Assembly (NCBI GenBank): GCA_030386875.1
Contig: CM059566.1
Coordinates: 35,624,068-35,688,067 of the forward strand
Direction: 5' to 3'
From: Morinoia aosen
Taxonomy: Eukaryota > Arthropoda > Malacostraca > Amphipoda > Talitridae
DNA: 64,000 nt
The first letter of the stretch is position 1. Every line of letters begins with the position of its first letter. The position numbers were made by a program, and so were the translations under genes. Shown in pieces: positions 47,401-59,412 of the stretch. The notes under the pieces are model-generated. The model was not told where the DNA came from and searched no databases. It worked only from the letters and a program-made list of their open reading frames with translations.

Positions 47401-49065
47401 CACTTTTGGGTTCATGAAAAGGCTGTCCGAGAGCACGTGATCGAGCCCGCCTGCATCTCTTGTTGGAGTCAGCTTGTCGTGTAGTAAACGGGTTTACTGA
47501 CGTTTGAACTTAGCATGCTGACGTCCGTGCTGGTGTTTGGTGAGTCTGTCAGTATTATTAGATGGATATAAAGTGTGCATGTAGAGAGAGACTTAAAAAT
47601 AACTCGTGGCGTCCGGGTGAGTTTTCTCTCTAAAAAAATTATACAACGTAAAACCTATACAGATTATCCTCTGCGACATGGATGCATTCGAATTTGATGC
47701 ATCTTGATCAAAGATGCCAACCAACGAGCGTTCCATGAAATGGTACAAGAGTTCTTCATCGCGTGACCACCATATATAATACCATCTACCTCATGCTGTT
47801 TAGAGAGTTGACCCGAATATAGTTGAAATTGAGTGTTGTGTTGATTGAAGAACACCACTGTAAGAAATAGAACCCCGTTGGCCTGACCGCATGATCAGAA
47901 AACTAATTCGGATAGCTGTGACCGTTCTCCACTGCAGCGCAGTCCTGCTTGAAATGTGTTCTACATTTTTGTTAGATACTATATGTTCCCGATCTTTCAC
48001 TTCAATGTGGGCGTAATTTTTTAATTGTTCGTACTTGTTACACGATCCTTTACTTGAACAAGGGCGTAATTATTAACGTGTTCGTATTTGTTACGCGATC
48101 TTTCACTTGAATGTGGGCGTAATTTTTAATGTGTTCATATTTGTGATGCCTGGACAACGTTAGAACTTGCCATGGGTTCTCTAGTTTCTTGAATCAAGTG
48201 ATAGAATTGACTTTGAACCTGATGGTTGCGGGTTATGTTGTCACGAAAAAATGGAATTGTTCTCAGATGCCAACCGTTCCTGCATGGGAAGCTTGGAGTT
48301 TTCTCTCATAAATCATCTTGTCTAAGGATGATTAGATTCTTGATTTCTATTGTTCATAATTCCAGTTACTGGCATCAGTTCCATGGATTTAGCAGTGGTT
48401 CCCCATATCAATTACCAAAGCTCTTCACATAATTCATCCTGTAAAATGCTCCTAATTATTTTTTGAAATCTAAACATAATTAGGACACACAGTTCAAATA
48501 ATTATTTTTATATAAAAAAATACCCTAATTCTAAGGACTTGAAAATACTATTCATTTTTTTAAAAAAATTAAAAATCAGTCGGACGATATTTTCGGAATA
48601 ATTTCAATTCAGGGCACAGAAAATATGAAATTCACCTCTGACTTCAGCATTGAAGTTGCAGTTTAGCTTCTATGAAACGAAAATTGTGGAATTCACCGCT
48701 ATGTTTGTGCTTGAACCAAGAATGGAATATTTTACAATTGTGCTTTTCAAAAAATACGATTTTTTAGGCTTCCTAGGACAGTTTTCGAAAATAAAATGTT
48801 CGTGAAATTTCATATTTTCTTGTATGATGATTTTTATATTGTTTCAGAAAACATTGACTGGCGGATTTCTTTGTTGATTCTACGAAAGTTCCCTGCAGCC
48901 TAAACAAACTCATGATATTCAACCAGAAAACGATAATTACTTGAACATAACGAATTATTCAAAAGTAGTCAAGCATGGATTTTATCGAAACTGCGAGCTT
49001 ATGTTTAGTTTGAGGCATGTTTTATCCGGGCGGGGGAAAACTGAAATCTTCCTCAACACAGTATG
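47401..49065. other. No gene supported
   Basis: Apart from the minisatellite at 47985-48147, unique AT-rich DNA with only short chance frames. Confidence 0.4.
47985..48147. repeat. Minisatellite, about 52-58 bp x 3
   Basis: Units share CGATCTTTCACTTGAATGTG, GGGCGTAATTTTTAA and GTGTTCGTATTTGTTA. Confidence 0.8.
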
Positions 49066-49292
49066 CACATAATGTTATCACTTGACTTATCAGGCTTGTT
49101 TGTGAACCATAAATACGATTCTCTCATGGATGTACTTTTATTGGCGCTTTCTCATCACAAAATTTCTGACGCTCTTCCATCACAATTATTACTTGACTTA
49201 ACAGCCAAATTTATGAGCCAGAAGTGGGATTTGCTCGTGCATATACCTTTATTTGTTAATACAAAGTTTCTTACACTACTCCACATAACATA
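49066..49292. repeat. Diverged tandem duplication, about 112 bp x 2
   Basis: TTATCACTTGACTTATCAG (49074) and TTATTACTTGACTTAACAG (49186) begin two related halves. This duplication accounts for the internal similarity of the 91-codon plus-strand frame here. Confidence 0.55.
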
Positions 49293-49353
49293 TTTTGAGA
49301 ATTATTTACCAAACTCCTATGACAATCAAACGCATTGAACAGAAAACTATCAT

Positions 49354-49866
49354 GAATATCCTCACGAATATCCTGAATTTCCTCACGAATATCCTGAATT
49401 TCCTCACGAATATCCTGAATTTCCTCACGAATATCCTGAATTTCCTCACGAATATCCTGAATTTCCTCACGAATATCCTGAATTTCCTCACGAATATCCT
49501 GAATTTCCTCACGAATATCCTGAATTTCCTCACGAATATCCTGAATTTCCTCACGAATATCCTTAAATTTCTCACGAACATCCTAAAATTTCTCACGAAT
49601 GTCCTAAATTTTCTCACGATCATCAAATTCCTCGAAGAATATCTTGAATTTCCTCACGAATATCCTGAATTTCCTCACGAATATCCTGAATTTTCTCACG
49701 AATATCCTGAATTTCCTCACGAATATCCTGAATTTCCTCACGAATATCCTGAATTTCTTCACGAATATCCTGAATTTTCTCACGAATATCCTGAATTTTC
49801 TCACGAATATCCTGAATTTCCTCACGAATATCCTGAATTTCCTCACGAATATCCTGAATTTGCTCC
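49354..49866. repeat. Minisatellite, 21 bp x about 24
   Basis: Unit GAATATCCTGAATTTCCTC plus AC. A diverged block at about 49560-49645 splits two homogeneous halves. Confidence 0.95.
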
Positions 49867-50154
49867 AGTGAGGAGGATGTGGTGCACAGTCTACTAAAGG
49901 AAGAGAAATTTCCACCAGCGTTTGTACTTGACCTCAAAACGCGGGTCGGTCTCCGTCCAGCAAAATGCTGAACTTATCCGCTCTGAACTGCAGATCGTAT
50001 TCTTACCTTGACTTACTGAAGGTGTATGATATTTGCAGGTGTATGTAACTTTATCTCAGAATGCAGAAGGAAATTCTTCTCCTACAACACGTCGGAACTT
50101 ATACGCTGTAATGCGGTGAAACTCTTCAGCTGGAATATCATGAAATGTTTACTC

Positions 50155-50858
50155 AGAAATACAGAGAGATTCTTACCCAGAAATACAGAGATTCTTACCC
50201 AGAAATACAGAGATTCTTACCCAGAAATACAGAGATTCTTACCCAGAAATACAGAGATTCTTACCCAGAAATATAGAGATTCTTACCCAGAAATACAGAG
50301 ATTCTTACCCAGAAATACAGAGATTCTTACCCGGAAATAAAGATTCTTACCCTAAAATACAGAGATTCTTACCCAGAAATACAGAGATTCTTACCCAGAA
50401 ATAGAGATTCTTACCCAGAAATAGAGATTCTTACCCAAAAATACAGAGATTCTTACCCAGAAATACAGAGATTCTTACCCAGAAATACAGAGATTCTTAC
50501 CCAGAAATAGAGATTCTTACCCAGAAATACAGAGATTCTTACCCAGAAATACAGAGATTCTTACCCAGAAATACAGAGATTCTTACCCAGAAATACAGAG
50601 ATTCTTACCCAGAAATACAGAGATTCTTACCCAGAAATACATAGATTCTTACCCAGAACTACAGAGATTCTTACCCAGAAATACATAGATTCTTACCCAG
50701 AACTACAGAGAGATCCTTACCCAGAAATACAGAGAGATTCTTACCCAGAAATACAGAGAGATTCTTACCCAGAAATACCGAGATTCTTACCCAGAAATAC
50801 CGAGATTCTAACCCAGAAATACCGAGATTCTCACCCAGAAATACCGAGATTCTCACCC
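50155..50858. repeat. Minisatellite, 22 bp x about 32
   Basis: Unit AGATTCTTACCCAGAAATAC plus AG, with shorter versions lacking ACAG. It grades into the following 24-bp array. Confidence 0.95.
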
Positions 50859-51770
50859 AGAAATGCAGGGAGATTCTCACCCAGAAATGCAGGGAGATTC
50901 TCACCCAGAAATGCAGGGAGATTCTCACCCAGAAATGCAGGGAGATTCTCACCCAGAAATGCAGGGAGATTCTCACCCAGAAATGCTGGGAGATTCCCAC
51001 CCAGAAATGCTGGGAGATTCCCACCCAGAAATGCAGGGAGATTCCCACCCAGAAATGCAGGGAGATTCCCACCCAGGAATGCAGGGAGATTCTCACCCAG
51101 AAATGCTGGGAGATTCTCACCCAGAAATGCTGGGAGATTCCCACCCAGAAATGCTGGGAGATTCCCACCCAGAAATGCTGGGAGATTCCCACCCAGAAAT
51201 GCTGGGAGATTCCCACCCAGAAATGCTGGGAGATTCCCACCCAGAAATGCTGGGAGATTCCCACCCAGAAATGCTGGGAGATTCCCACCCAGAAATGCTG
51301 GGAGATTCCCACCCAGAAATGCTGGGAGATTCCCACCCAGAAATGCAGGGAGATCCTCGCCCAAAAATGCAGGGAGATCCTCGCCCAAAAATGCAGGGAG
51401 ATCCTCGCCCAAAAATGCAGGGAGATTCTCGCCCAAAAATGCAGGGAGATTCTCACCCAGAAATGCAGGGAGATTCTCACCCAGAAATGCAGGGAGATTC
51501 TCGCCCAGAAATGCTGGGAGATTCCCACCCAGAAATGCTGGGAGATTCCCACCCAGAAATGCTGGGAGATTCCCACCCAGAAATGCAGGGAGATTCCCAC
51601 CCAGAAATGCAGGGAGATTCCCACCCAGAAATGCAGGGAGATTCTCGCCCATAAACGCAGAGAGATTCTCACCCAGAAACGCAGAGAGATTCTCACCCAG
51701 AAATGCTGGGAGATTCCCACCCAGAAATGCTGGGAGATTCCCACCCAGAAATACAGTGGAATTTTACCCA
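50859..51770. repeat. Minisatellite, 24 bp x about 38
   Basis: Unit AGATTCTCACCCAGAAATGC plus AGGG. Subtypes are TTCCCAC with GCTGGG, and CCTCGCCC with AAAAATG. Open frames on both strands (273-366 codons minus, 263 plus) are readings of the array. Confidence 0.95.
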
Positions 51771-52036
51771 AAGTGTGAAGAAATTCTTCCCTTTATTCTC
51801 AGTGTTATTTCCAGTAACTTACTGGTGGGAAATTGCAATAGTGTGTCGTTTTGTTGAAGCCGTTTTGTTTCAATTTTTCGGTCATATTTATTTTAAAACA
51901 TATTTATTATGTTAACAATATAGTATTGAAGCTGGAGAGTATCCATCAGTAATACGACGGATTTTTTTTTATTTAGGACGCTACATTTCTATTGTATTTT
52001 GACTGTGATTGCGACTATAACACTTTGGTTGCGACA

Positions 52037-52245
52037 GGTAAAACTTATGTTCAATATTCAACACAAATTTAAAGTCAACTATCGTAAGCAATGTTGGAAA
52101 TAAACAAACATCAATAGGTTTATGCCCCCATTTTGCTGTGATGAAGTATTTATCATAAGAGTTTGTGACTACTGGTCGGTCGGCAGCATTTTGAAAATCC
52201 CCTCCGTGGCCACCGGTGGCGCACGTCGCAGTCAAAGTGTTGATC
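52037..52245 (+). repeat. Dispersed repeat family B, copy 3
   Basis: Best-preserved closing block: CTCCGTGGCCACCGGTGGCG then CAAAGTGTTGATC. GCCACCGGTGGC is a 12-bp palindrome. The opening is TTCAATATTCAACACAAATT. Confidence 0.6.
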
Positions 52246-53149
52246 CGCAGTAGCTTTTTGTTGTATGTTGGGTGTAATTGTGGCATAGATCAGCGTTGTA
52301 TAGCGATGCGTGTTCCCTCCAGGCTTATTTCTATCCGGTTCCTGCGACACATAATAAAAACTAACTGCTCTTATTATCAAGCCTGAATTTTCTCCAGTGC
52401 ACACGTGGGAATGACTGTACGAGCCCTGAAGGTTCAAATGAAATGAACATGCTGAGGTTTTCTTCAAGTGTTCGTATTTAAATGCGCGACGTGACTAGAC
52501 GCTTTATAGAATGGCCTGTCTTACGATTGCGGATATTTTCCAAGAACTATCGTGTGGCATAGAGCAAGTTAAGTTTTTTGCTCCCTATTTCATGGCGTTT
52601 TTTGTGCACGTTTTGCTTCTGTATTAAATGCTCAAATTGAGGATGTGCTTAGGAAAAATTTTCGTATAGATTTCAACGCTTTTAATTAGTAGTTTCGGCT
52701 TGCACGATTACAAATTACAAATCGAAAAATTACTAAATTTTTGATCACGTTTTGTTTTAGTTAATTTGATCCAAGAATGTACACACGAACGCACCTTCAC
52801 TAAATCAATTTACTTTGTTTTGTAATCAAAGAATGAAGAACATGAAAAATTCAGCTTTAAAAGAACAAGCGTCCTTTAAGTGTCGTGTAAATCTGTTTAA
52901 ATACATTTTTCAACGCACACAGTCATGCTTGCTGGTTAACTAAGCATTTAAATTTAATCCCCTCGATGGTTTGTATTGAGTGTTTTTACATCGCACGGGC
53001 ATACTATTAGTTGCTAGCAGACCTTGAAGAATGATATGTCTTTCCTGTACCCACTTTTTGGCAAGGATGTCTTTACACTCGCGCCGCCCAATGTAACGCG
53101 GAGTCTCCAGATAGCGATATCTGTTCTCTCGTTTCCGATCTTCTTTCGT
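52246..53149. other. No gene supported
   Basis: Overlapping minus-strand frames of 101-104 codons (51981-52467) pass through repeat family B and have no domain. Confidence 0.4.
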
Positions 53150-53365
53150 TGGTGCTTCTCTAGCTTTGTTTTCGGTTGTTCTTACGTTATCTCCTTCTTC
53201 AGGCGCTTTTTTTTACGGTTATTCTTATATTAGCTGCTTCTCCAGCTTTGTTTTTCGGTTATTTTTGCGTTAGCTTTTTCTTCAGTTTTGTTTTCGGTTG
53301 TTCTTACGTTAGCTTCTTTTTCGGATTTCCTTTTTTGGTTGTTCTTACGTTAGCTTCTTTAGGTT
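53150..53365. repeat. Degenerate minisatellite, about 50-55 bp x 4
   Basis: Units share TTTGTTTTCGGTTGTTCTTA and CGTTAGCTTCTTC-like blocks. T-rich on the plus strand. Confidence 0.75.
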
Positions 53366-53811
53366 AGTTTCACACTGCTGGATACTTTCGTTTCACGCCC
53401 AGAGTTACTCTGTTTTCTCTAGTATCATTTCGCAGTTGAAGGAAGGAACCTTTGTATTCGTATGCCTGCCCTTGCCCTTCGTTCGTTTGTTCGGTTTTTG
53501 GAATCATTCTAAATTCGTCTTGCTGCTCTTTTTCGTAACGCTTCTTTTTTAACTCTGGCCTGCTCCTCTGTTTCGTTTTAATAGTGTTGGAAATGTATTG
53601 TCTCTGATCGAGATATTATTTGCCGTCTTTTGTGTTATTACTAGTGGGGATATATTGCCTTAGTCGGGAACATTTTTTTTAAATGTTATCCTGTTCCTTT
53701 TACTAGCCGCGCGATCGACTGGCTTTTACTTCGTCTTTGGATAGGGTCTGCACTGCTGTCTCTGTCCTGTTTTTATTTTTATTTCCATTGGGTATTCAGT
53801 TTTTGGAGTGC

Positions 53812-54103
53812 TCTCCGTGGCACAGCGGTTAAGGGATCGGACTTGTATGCTGGAAGTCGCGGGTTCGTTCCCAGCGCTGGCGCGGAGATTTTCCCCGTTG
53901 GGTATAAGGGAAAGCTCAAGCACAATACCCCACTCAACCCAGGTGTCGGAAATGGGTACCGGCTTTACGGGGGAACCGTCATGGTGTCCTATATATAGGG
54001 TTAGTTATAAGACATTTGAAAAACCAATGCTAAGATCATATGTATCAGGCTTGATTGGAAATAAAGCATCCCAAAGATGCCGATGTTAACCTAACCTAAC
54101 CTT
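53812..54103 (+). mobile_element. tRNA-derived SINE with AACCT-repeat tail
   Basis: The head (53812-53888) looks like a degenerate tRNA. TCTCCGT pairs with GCGGAGA as an acceptor stem, TGGCACAGCGG is a good Pol III A box, and GGTTCGTTCCC is a good B box. The anticodon loop is too large, and extra bases separate the T arm from the acceptor stem, so it is not a functional tRNA. A tRNA-unrelated body follows and ends in AACCTAACCTAACCT at about 54089-54103. Confidence 0.75.
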
Positions 54104-54594
54104 TGGAAGCATTTCTAAATGTTATTGAACGTGCGAAGAAATATTATTTAAAATTGACATATAATTACACTCAGAAATGAACAAAAAATTACAAAGAAAT
54201 GAACTAGATGAGCTGAAGCTCACCAATTAAATGACAAATAATTAAAGTAGAATTACACTCGCAAATTACATTTACAAATGTAAATTCCTTTTGGACAGCG
54301 AGTTATATTTCTCGTGAAAATTTCGACTACTGCAGAAACAATTTTTTTTAAATCGTAATAACGGACGTATGGTGAAAACAATGAAATAAAAAGAATATAA
54401 TTTGAAATAGATCGTTAGATAAAGAAGAACAATTCAGTAACAGTGCTATAACATCAGAAGTTACTGGCCTTTAACTACATAGATAATTTCCATAATACTC
54501 AAGAGGCCATATTTCTTACAGTGCTTAAAAATATTCAAAACCCATAATTATGTAACTCATCATGATGGTTAAACCAAATACTATATATTTATAA

Positions 54595-54665
54595 TACTCG
54601 CTAAACACAATACTAAACACAAACAATACTCACTAAACACACAATACTCACTAAACACAACACTA
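54595..54665. repeat. Short A/C-rich tandem repeat
   Basis: Several copies of CACTAAACACA(A)CAATACT-like units. Confidence 0.6.
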
Positions 54666-54724
54666 AGGATAACAAAACTTTCTGAAACTATTAAACAAAA
54701 TACCCATCGAGAATAAAAATTCCA

Positions 54725-54965
54725 AATAAATAATGCCACTCATGAATGCTCACCGCACACAACACTGTGTGCGATGTACAAATAATTTAAAAATAACAAG
54801 ACCCGCACGCAACAATTCTGTGTGCGATGTACAAAAGACATAAAAATAACAAGACCCGCACCCAAAAATACTGTGTGCGATGCACAAAAGACACAAAAAC
54901 AACAAATGACTGCCATTAACCACACACTAAATTGCACACAACAATACACAACAACACTGCGTGCA
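54725..54965. repeat. Minisatellite, about 53 bp x 4
   Basis: Units share TGTGTGCGATGTACAAAAGA, AAAAATAACAAGACCCGCAC and CACAACAATACTG-like blocks. Confidence 0.8.
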
Positions 54966-54984
54966 ACACAGAAAGCACCAAGAA

Positions 54985-55230
54985 TGCACCAAATGGCGGT
55001 CGCTGCACGGCAGCCAGAGAGGCCGGCGCGGTGCATCTCGGAAAAGAGCCGCGAGAGCAACAACACAAAACGGCCTCCGGCAAATTCAAAGGCTTGCAAA
55101 AAAGAAGTTGACCGGACTGGCGCCAGTCTACGCGCGATCTCAGGCTTGCCTGTAGGCATCAGCGTCCGACGGCCGGAGCGGATGTGTGATGCTCGCAGTG
55201 CTGCTCGCGGTGATGCTTGCAGTGATGCTC
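54985..55230. other. GC-rich island between arrays
   Basis: CpG-rich unique sequence between the 53-bp and 22-bp arrays. Open frames of 139-150 codons on both strands mostly translate repeats and cannot be supported as genes. Confidence 0.55.
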
Positions 55231-55364
55231 TCGGTATTACGCGTTGTACTGCTGAAATTTATTACTTAATTTGATGCCCGCACTATCAGCAGTACAGTTC
55301 AGTAGCATCAGCAATGTGTCACAGTAGCTGTCATCCAGCAGTAACATGCAGCCCCGTATTTTAG

Positions 55365-55900
55365 CAGTTTTGGTCCCGTGTTTCAGCAGTTTTGGCTCCG
55401 TGTTTCAGTAGTTTTGGCCCGTATTCCAGCAGTTTTTGCACAGTTTTTTAGCAGTTCCAGTAACGGTACATCACTGCATCGTAGCAGTTCTAGCACCGTA
55501 TTTCAGCGGCATCAGCAATGCATTTCAGCAGTTGTCCCTTAACAGTTACAGCGCCGTATTTCAGCAGTTACAGCGCCGTATTTCAGCACTTACAGCGCCG
55601 TATTTCAGCACTTACAGCGCCGTATTTCAGCACTTACAACGCCATATTTCAGCACTTACAGCGCCATATTTCAGCACTTACAGCGCCGTATTTCAGCACT
55701 TACAGCGCCTATTTCAGCACTTACAGCGCCGCATTTCAGCACTTACAGCGCCGTATTTCAGCACTTACAGCGCCGTATTTCAGCACTTACAGCGCCGTAT
55801 TTCAGCACTTACAGCGCCGTATTTCAGCACTTACAGCGCCGTATTTCAGCACCTACAGCACCGTATTTCAGCACTTACAGCACCGTATTTCAGCAGTTCC
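55365..55900. repeat. Minisatellites: 25-bp start, then 22 bp x about 16
   Basis: The first part has CGTGTTTCAGCAGTTTTGGC-like units. From about 55540 the unit is CAGCGCCGTATTTCAGCACT plus TA. The shared core TATTTCAGCA shows that one grew from the other. Confidence 0.9.
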
Positions 55901-57783
55901 AGCATTATAGACATAAGTGTCTTGCAGATCTGCAGCTTGTGTAAATAATGCTGTCCTTATCAAGAGGCTTTCGATCGAACCCATTTGGCCTGCTACTGCA
56001 GCTGGACAGTTTCAACATTTTTTCTCGGTCTCGGTGCTATTGAACCTTTGCTCAGTTGGACGCATTTCCTGCCTCACGTCTCGCTTTTTCGTTCTAAATT
56101 CTGCCAAGATCTACGGACATCAATTTGAAATACGGAACTTATTTTCGAAACGAAATTCATTGTCAAATGTGTGGTCAAATTGCACCGTTTTTCGAAAATT
56201 ATTTTTTATACATTGTACCCGAGTTCTTTGCTTAAACGAACCACCGTAAAATTAATTTTTGACATAGTTTGAAGTGAAAAATTATCAACGAAAGAATTTC
56301 GGAACATTTGATGGTAGTCGGCAAATATTTTAATGAAACGTAAACGTGAAGTAAGTTATTATAATAAAATAGGCTAGCTTCTGATGTGTGATATCGAATG
56401 AAATAAGTGGTTTTGAAATCAGGTTGCACTTCGATTTCGGGACAACTTATTTGATTTGGTATCACAGATCAAAAAATAGTTTCTTTTACTATGATAATTA
56501 CTTCGTGTCTTCGTTTCATTAAAATGTTTACCAGCTACCATGAAATGTTTTGTAATGCTTTCGTTCTCAATAGCCTTCAAGAGTTGAATGGTGTTTTTTT
56601 CACTGGTGTTGAGCAAACTATTTTTGCACATTTTACGTGTAATTTTTAGTTTTGATGTTACTATGCCTAGATCTTATGAGCAATGTTGTACCAATTTACT
56701 ATTTAACATCACTATATTTATCGATGGTCATTCACCAGCAAAAATTCTATCAACATAGAATTTTCGGTAGTCATTCACCACTAAAAATTCTATCAACATA
56801 CTTATCGGTGGTCATTTACCAGCAAAAGTTCTATCAACATACTTATCGATGGACATTCACCAGTTTCTAGCTACTTTCAACGTTCGACAAGTACCAAGAC
56901 GTAAGCTCTGTTTTTTGTCAAGATTTCTAAGCAAAATGATTAGCTTTCGCATGTGTGTATCTAAATTACAAAAAAAAATACACCACGACGCTGTCTCAAA
57001 ATTGCAGGGCACACAAAATTTCAGCTCCAGTCAACTCAGGTCTGTGATCATAGACGAAACAATCGTGTTGTTTCGGTAAATTTTCAAGACGTCATTACTC
57101 TTGATGCGGTTGCAAATTTTTTGCAGAAATCCTGAAATAGTGCTTGCAAATGACGTCACCACTGGTGAGACGATTGCAAATTGCGTACAAGAAACCTTTA
57201 AATGGACATCACGTCATAATAGTTAGGTTAAAGAATGGACACAAAGGCATGGATCTGATGGATGCTCAATGGTTCAGTTTTTTGGCATGCTTATTTCTAT
57301 CTATTAACTAAGATCAATAATTTTTTAATCAAAAGTCTTCCATCAATTGCTTCTTTTTATCAGCTGTGATCGCTTATTATGGTGGAGGCTCAGTCAAGAT
57401 GAGAGGTACCCTGACAACGATTTTAAAATTTACGTATGATATCTCACGCGTGCACACCTAATGGGTGCAAATAAATCACATGAAATTAATAAGATTTCCG
57501 CAATCAGCGTGGCATGAAGGCTACACAGATCACGAAGAAATTCGCGTGAGCCAAATAAGGATGCATTGCACAGTCCCTGTTATTGCTCCCAGCACGTTAC
57601 TTTGAGTGACTTCATCGTTCCCGGAAAAAATTCGGAACAATCAAACAGATGGTCTAATTATTTTTTCCAGTACTCAAAAAGTGTCATCACTGCATTTTTG
57701 TACTAACATTTTATAGAACACCGTATCACACTCTAATCCAAATAAACTTATTAAAAAATGAACAAATGTTACTCCCGAGTGAA
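55901..57783. other. No gene supported
   Basis: Outside the array at 56690-56865, chance frames only. A CAG at 57008 precedes a short open stretch but without further gene evidence. Confidence 0.4.
56690..56865. repeat. Minisatellite, about 45-50 bp x 4
   Basis: Units share TATCGATGGTCATTCACCAG and CAAAAATTCTATCAACATA. Confidence 0.8.
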
Positions 57784-58475
57784 CAGTGAACACGAGCGTC
57801 ACACGCGAGCGTCACACGCGAGCGTCACACGCGAGCGTCACACGCAAGCGTCACCCGCGAGCGTCACACGCGAGCGTCACACACGAGCGTCACACACGAG
57901 CGTCACACACGAGCGTCACACGCGAGCGTCACACACGAGCGTCACACGCGAGCGTCACACGCGAGCGTCACACGCGAGCGTCACACGCGAGCGTCACACG
58001 CGAGCGTCACACGCGAGCGCCACACGCGAGCGCCACACGCGAGCGCCACACGCGAGCGCCACACGCGAGCGTCACACGCGAGCGTCACACGCGAGCGTCA
58101 CACGCGAGCGTCACACGCGAGCGTCACACGCGAGCGTCACACGCGAGCGTCACACGCGAGCGTCACACGCGAGCGTCACACGCGAGCGTCACACGCGAGC
58201 GTCACACGCGAGCGTCACACGCGAGCGTCACACGCGAGCGTCACACGCGAGCGTCACACGCGAGCGTCACACGCGAGCGTCACACGCGAGCGTCACACGC
58301 GAGCGTCACACGCGAGCGTCACACGCGAGCGTCACACGCGAGCGTCACACGCGAGCGTCACACGCGAGCGTCACACGCGAGCGTCACACGCGAGCGTCAC
58401 ACGCGAGCGTCACACGCGAGCGTCACACGCGAGCGTCACACGCGAGCGTCACACACGAGCGTCACACACACGCGC
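57784..58475. repeat. GC-rich minisatellite, 13 bp x about 52
   Basis: Unit CACACGCGAGCGT, with CACACACGAGCGT and CGCCACAC variants near the left end. It reads as a 13-residue repeat (HTRASHASVTRER) in the open plus frames, which is not a real protein. It is rich in CpG and in alternating purine-pyrimidine steps. Confidence 0.95.
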
Positions 58476-58504
58476 CATAACACGAGTGTGCGGACAAACA
58501 CACG

Positions 58505-58790
58505 GGTTGACTCACGCTGGAAGCATGGACCATTTTTTACGTAATGATGGGAAGGTCGTCGGTGTGACCTCGACGGCAGTCTTCGTCTTCTGTCCGTCGT
58601 CATCCTGAACCTGGGGCCGACCATGCGGACTACCCTGCGTGTTGGCACGTTATTCCTGGGAAACGGGGGCATAACTCAGGAGGATTGGGAACCAATTGCT
58701 CCTCAAATTGCAGGTGCCGCCGGATGTGCGCATGCGGTTTGGGATTTCTACGCAGCTCCGCACACCGGCGGTTCGCAAGGTTCTTGAAAG
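58505..58790. other. GC-rich island between two arrays
   Basis: CpG-rich unique sequence lying between the 13-bp and 21-bp arrays. Overlapping minus-strand frames (78 and 115 codons) show no recognisable domain. Confidence 0.55.
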
Positions 58791-58979
58791 TCCTTGAAGG
58801 ATTGTTTCGGGTGTTTGTTTTTGTGTGTGTGCGAGTATAACGATGCGTTCTTGTGGTGCGTTTTGGTGGTGCGTGAAGGGTTGCGTGGCGCTTGTTTTGG
58901 CTGCTGAAATACTCGGAAGCTTTTCGAAGGCATTTCTTGCTATCTTGCACGCGTGGTACCTGATGTTGTGAAACCATTG

Positions 58980-59412
58980 CTTGCTGTTGTGAGGTTTGTT
59001 CTTGGTGATGTTGAGGTATTGCTTGCTGCCCTGAAGGTATTGCTTGATATTGTAGAGGTATTGCTTGCTGTTATCGAGTAACTGCTTGCTCTTATCGAGT
59101 TACTGCTTGCCCTTATCGAGTAACTGCTTGCCCTTATCGAGTTACTGCTTGCCCTTATCGAGTTACTGCTTGCCCTTATCGAGTTACTGCTTGCTTTTAT
59201 CGAGTTACTGCTTGCCCTTATCGAGTTACTGCTTGCCCTTATCGAGTTACTGCTTGCCCTTATCGAGTTACTGCTTGCCCTTATCGAGTTACTGCTTGCC
59301 CTTATCGAGTTACTGCTTGCCCTTATCGAGTTACTGCTTGCCCTTATCGAGTTACTGCTTGCCCTTATCGAGTTACTGCTTGCCCTTATCGAGTTACTGC
59401 TTGCTGTTGTGA
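58980..59412. repeat. Minisatellite, 21 bp x about 17
   Basis: Unit TTATCGAGTTACTGCTTGCC plus C. Diverged forebears (TGTTGAGGTATTGCTTGCTG) at 58980-59070 show the array growing rightwards from an irregular start. Confidence 0.95.

Noticed and set aside
49295..49937. 100-200 codon frames around the 21-bp array
   Set aside because: Several frames on both strands open at once, all repeating a 7-residue motif.
50671..51771. 366- and 273-codon minus frames and 263-codon plus frame
   Set aside because: Readings of a 22/24-bp array on both strands.
53812..53888. Functional tRNA gene
   Set aside because: Good A and B boxes and acceptor pairing, but wrong anticodon-loop size, extra bases after the T arm and a SINE body downstream.
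57758..58544. 240- and 252-codon frames of His/Thr/Arg/Ala/Ser repeats
   Set aside because: Two frames of a 13-bp array; the same 13-residue motif appears in both.
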